Shown here one piece after another: positions 7,684 through 8,737 of a DNA stretch of 8,737 bases. Each line of letters opens with the position of its first letter. Within the stretch, counting starts at the first letter, position 1. The DNA lies in the NCBI GenBank assembly GCA_018224415.1, contig JAGTUZ010000293.1:1-8737 (forward strand), read 5' to 3'. Position numbers and translations under genes: made by a program. This stretch comes from Bacteroidota bacterium (GTDB lineage Bacteria; Bacteroidota; Ignavibacteria; SZUA-365). Below the pieces are notes generated by a model, which had not been told where the DNA came from, made no database searches, and saw only the letters and a program-made list of their open reading frames with translations.

Positions 7684-7711
7684 CCCACTCCCGTCCTTTC
7701 CCCTTTCCCCC
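7684..7711 (-). other. Potential G-quadruplex motif in a purine-rich tract
   Basis: On the minus strand, runs of 5, 4, 3 and 3 guanines are separated by spacers of 3, 7 and 3 nt, which meets the usual G3+N1-7 quadruplex pattern. It lies within a longer nearly all-purine stretch (about 7674-7711) and ends 43 nt before the antiporter ATG, on that gene's template strand. Whether it folds or matters in the cell is unknown. Confidence 0.45.
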
Positions 7712-7754
7712 AAAAGGATTTTTCACCATTTTGCATAATTATTTCTGGGTACCA

Positions 7755-8672
7755 ATGACCGTCGCCTACAATCTCGCCATCATCGCCATCGCCGTCGTCG
7801 GACTCTGGAAGGGAGCGGACTGGGTGGTGGAGTCCGCCTCGCGCATTGCGCGCCGATTGGGACTTTCGGAACTGGTCATCGGCTTGACGGTTGTGGCCGT
7901 CGGGACCTCGGCGCCGGAGTTCGCGGTCACGGTGAACGCGGCGTTGAAGGGACAGGCGGAAATCGCGATCGGGAACGTGGTCGGATCGAATATTTTCAAT
8001 CTGGGCTTCATTCTCGGCGGCGTCACGCTGTTTGGCGCGGCAACCATCACACGCCGCGTGCTCTGGCGCGACGGCGGCATGCTGATCGGGACGGGGCTGC
8101 TGCTTGTGCTCATGCTGGCCGACGGCACACTGGTCTGGTGGGAGGGTGTAATCCTCATCAGCCTGCTGATTGCCTACCTGGTCTTCCTCTTCGTGCAAAA
8201 GCAACCATTGGAGGAAGTGCCCAAGGGCGGGCCCTTCCGCTGGTGGGACGTACCGATGATTGTCCTGGGCATCGCTGTCATTGTCACATCGGGACATTTT
8301 CTTGTGGGATCGGCGTCCGTCCTCGCCCGCCTTGCCGGCATCTCGGAATGGTTCATCGCTGTGACCATCGTGGCAATCGGCACCTCCATGCCGGAATTCG
8401 CCACGTCCTTCGTCGCCGTCGTCCGTGGCCGGCACGGAATCTCCCTCGGCAACCTCATCGGAAGCGACCTGTTCAACCTGCTCGGAGTGCTCGGACTCTC
8501 GGCAATGCTCCAGCCGCTGCAGGTCACCGATCAGATCTGGATGAACGTCGTAGTACTTGCCGCGTTCATGTTCGTTGTCGTCGGCATGATGCGCAGCGGC
8601 TGGCAGATCTCCCGTACGGAGGGGATGATCCTTCTACTGCTCACCGCCGTCCGCTGGGGAATAAGCATGTAG
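7755..8672 (+). CDS. Na+/Ca2+ antiporter family protein (CaCA superfamily, YrbG-like)
   Basis: This is an inner-membrane cation exchanger of 305 residues, with about ten hydrophobic segments in two inverted halves joined by a short cytosolic linker at about 148-164. Each half carries the alpha-repeat signature. The first has VAVGTSAPEF (47-56) and GNVVGSNIFN (73-82); the second has VAIGTSMPEF (206-215) and GNLIGSDLFN (232-241). E55, N79, E214 and D238 occupy the positions that, from memory, match the ion-coordinating Glu/Asn/Glu/Asp set of the archaeal exchanger NCX_Mj, so Na+-driven Ca2+ export is likely; family membership alone does not prove the ion. I chose the ATG at 7755 because family proteins begin just before the first membrane helix. 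No clear ribosome-binding site precedes it. A TTG at 7731, with AAAAGGA at 7712-7718, is an alternative. The gene is divergent from the dcw operon and has no obvious link to it. Confidence 0.92.
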   Translation: MTVAYNLAIIAIAVVGLWKGADWVVESASRIARRLGLSELVIGLTVVAVGTSAPEFAVTVNAALKGQAEIAIGNVVGSNIFNLGFILGGVTLFGAATITRRVLWRDGGMLIGTGLLLVLMLADGTLVWWEGVILISLLIAYLVFLFVQKQPLEEVPKGGPFRWWDVPMIVLGIAVIVTSGHFLVGSASVLARLAGISEWFIAVTIVAIGTSMPEFATSFVAVVRGRHGISLGNLIGSDLFNLLGVLGLSAMLQPLQVTDQIWMNVVVLAAFMFVVVGMMRSGWQISRTEGMILLLLTAVRWGISM

Positions 8673-8697
8673 CCTTGGCGCCTTCGGCGCCGCAAGG
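8673..8697 (+). terminator. Hairpin directly after the antiporter stop codon (possible terminator or repeat)
   Basis: Starting at the base after the TAG, a perfect GGCGCC/GGCGCC stem closes a TTC loop (8677-8691). The outer CCTT/AAGG arms extend the stem around a 2-nt bulge. There is no T-run after it, so an intrinsic terminator of the standard kind is not shown. It could be a mRNA 3' end-stabilising hairpin or a dispersed palindromic repeat. A second weaker stem, GGGCG/CGCCC, is at 8713-8728. Confidence 0.45.
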
Positions 8698-8737
8698 TAG
8701 GTCCGCTTTCACGGGCGATCCACCGCCCTTCTCCCCC

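Larger units (their letters stand above)
7471..7754. other. Divergent intergenic region between mraZ and the antiporter gene
   Basis: This 284-nt region holds the MraZ operator array, the probable mraZ promoter, an A9 run at 7558-7566 and a pyrimidine-rich plus strand at about 7674-7711. No tRNA or riboswitch-like fold was recognised. A 78-codon minus-strand frame (7493-7729) shows no family-like sequence and spans the promoter, so I do not call it. For the plus-strand gene, CATAAT at 7734-7739 resembles a -10 but has no convincing -35 partner. Confidence 0.7.

Noticed and set aside
7493..7729. A 78-codon minus-strand frame upstream of mraZ
   Set aside because: It overlaps the mraZ promoter and three of the MraZ boxes, has a low-complexity Gly/Lys/Ser composition, and matches no family I know.
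7521..7754. Upstream extension of the antiporter by 78 codons
   Set aside because: The added residues have no membrane or family character and cover the mraZ promoter region and the purine tract. Family proteins begin just before the first helix, as with the ATG at 7755.
1..8737. CRISPR array, transposase, integrase, toxin-antitoxin or defence system, tRNA or rRNA
   Set aside because: I looked for spaced repeats, inverted terminal repeats and mobile or defence motifs and found none. The only tandem repeat is the 10-bp MraZ array. All but the divergent spacer and the last 65 nt is accounted for by core genes.

Overview
The window holds one end of a bacterial division and cell-wall (dcw) operon on the minus strand, and one complete cation-exchanger gene on the plus strand. 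Reading the minus strand from about 7510 down to 1, the order is mraZ, rsmH (mraW), an ftsL-like gene, ftsI (a PASTA-domain penicillin-binding protein), murE, murF, and the first half of mraY, which runs off the window edge at base 1. The plus strand carries a divergent Na+/Ca2+ antiporter-family gene (7755-8672).

The six minus-strand junctions are very tight: a 1-nt TGATG overlap (mraZ/rsmH), a 4-nt gap or a 74-nt overlap depending on the ftsL start, a 12-nt gap (ftsL/ftsI), a 25-nt gap (ftsI/murE), a 4-nt ATGA overlap (murE/murF) and a 2-nt gap (murF/mraY). I see no terminator or promoter between them, so I read them as one transcription unit with translational coupling. MraZ is its regulator and RsmH methylates 16S rRNA. 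FtsL and FtsI act in the septal divisome. MurE and MurF finish the UDP-MurNAc-pentapeptide, and MraY loads it onto the lipid carrier.

The 284-nt divergent region between mraZ and the antiporter is the most informative non-coding stretch. Directly upstream of mraZ lie four tandem units with an exact 10-bp period, each starting TGG(G/T), which is the known pattern of an MraZ operator. Just upstream is a plausible sigma70-type promoter. Two further single copies of the same box and a G-quadruplex-like purine tract lie further out.

The DNA is GC-rich. MurE carries the DNPR motif, which indicates meso-diaminopimelate peptidoglycan. The gene order, with a long-spanning FtsL and an FtsI bearing two C-terminal PASTA domains, would fit a member of the Bacteroidota/Chlorobiota/Ignavibacteriota assemblage. 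That is an inference from layout, not a demonstrated placement. I did not find a novel system here: this is a well-preserved core-genome region whose main interest is regulatory.
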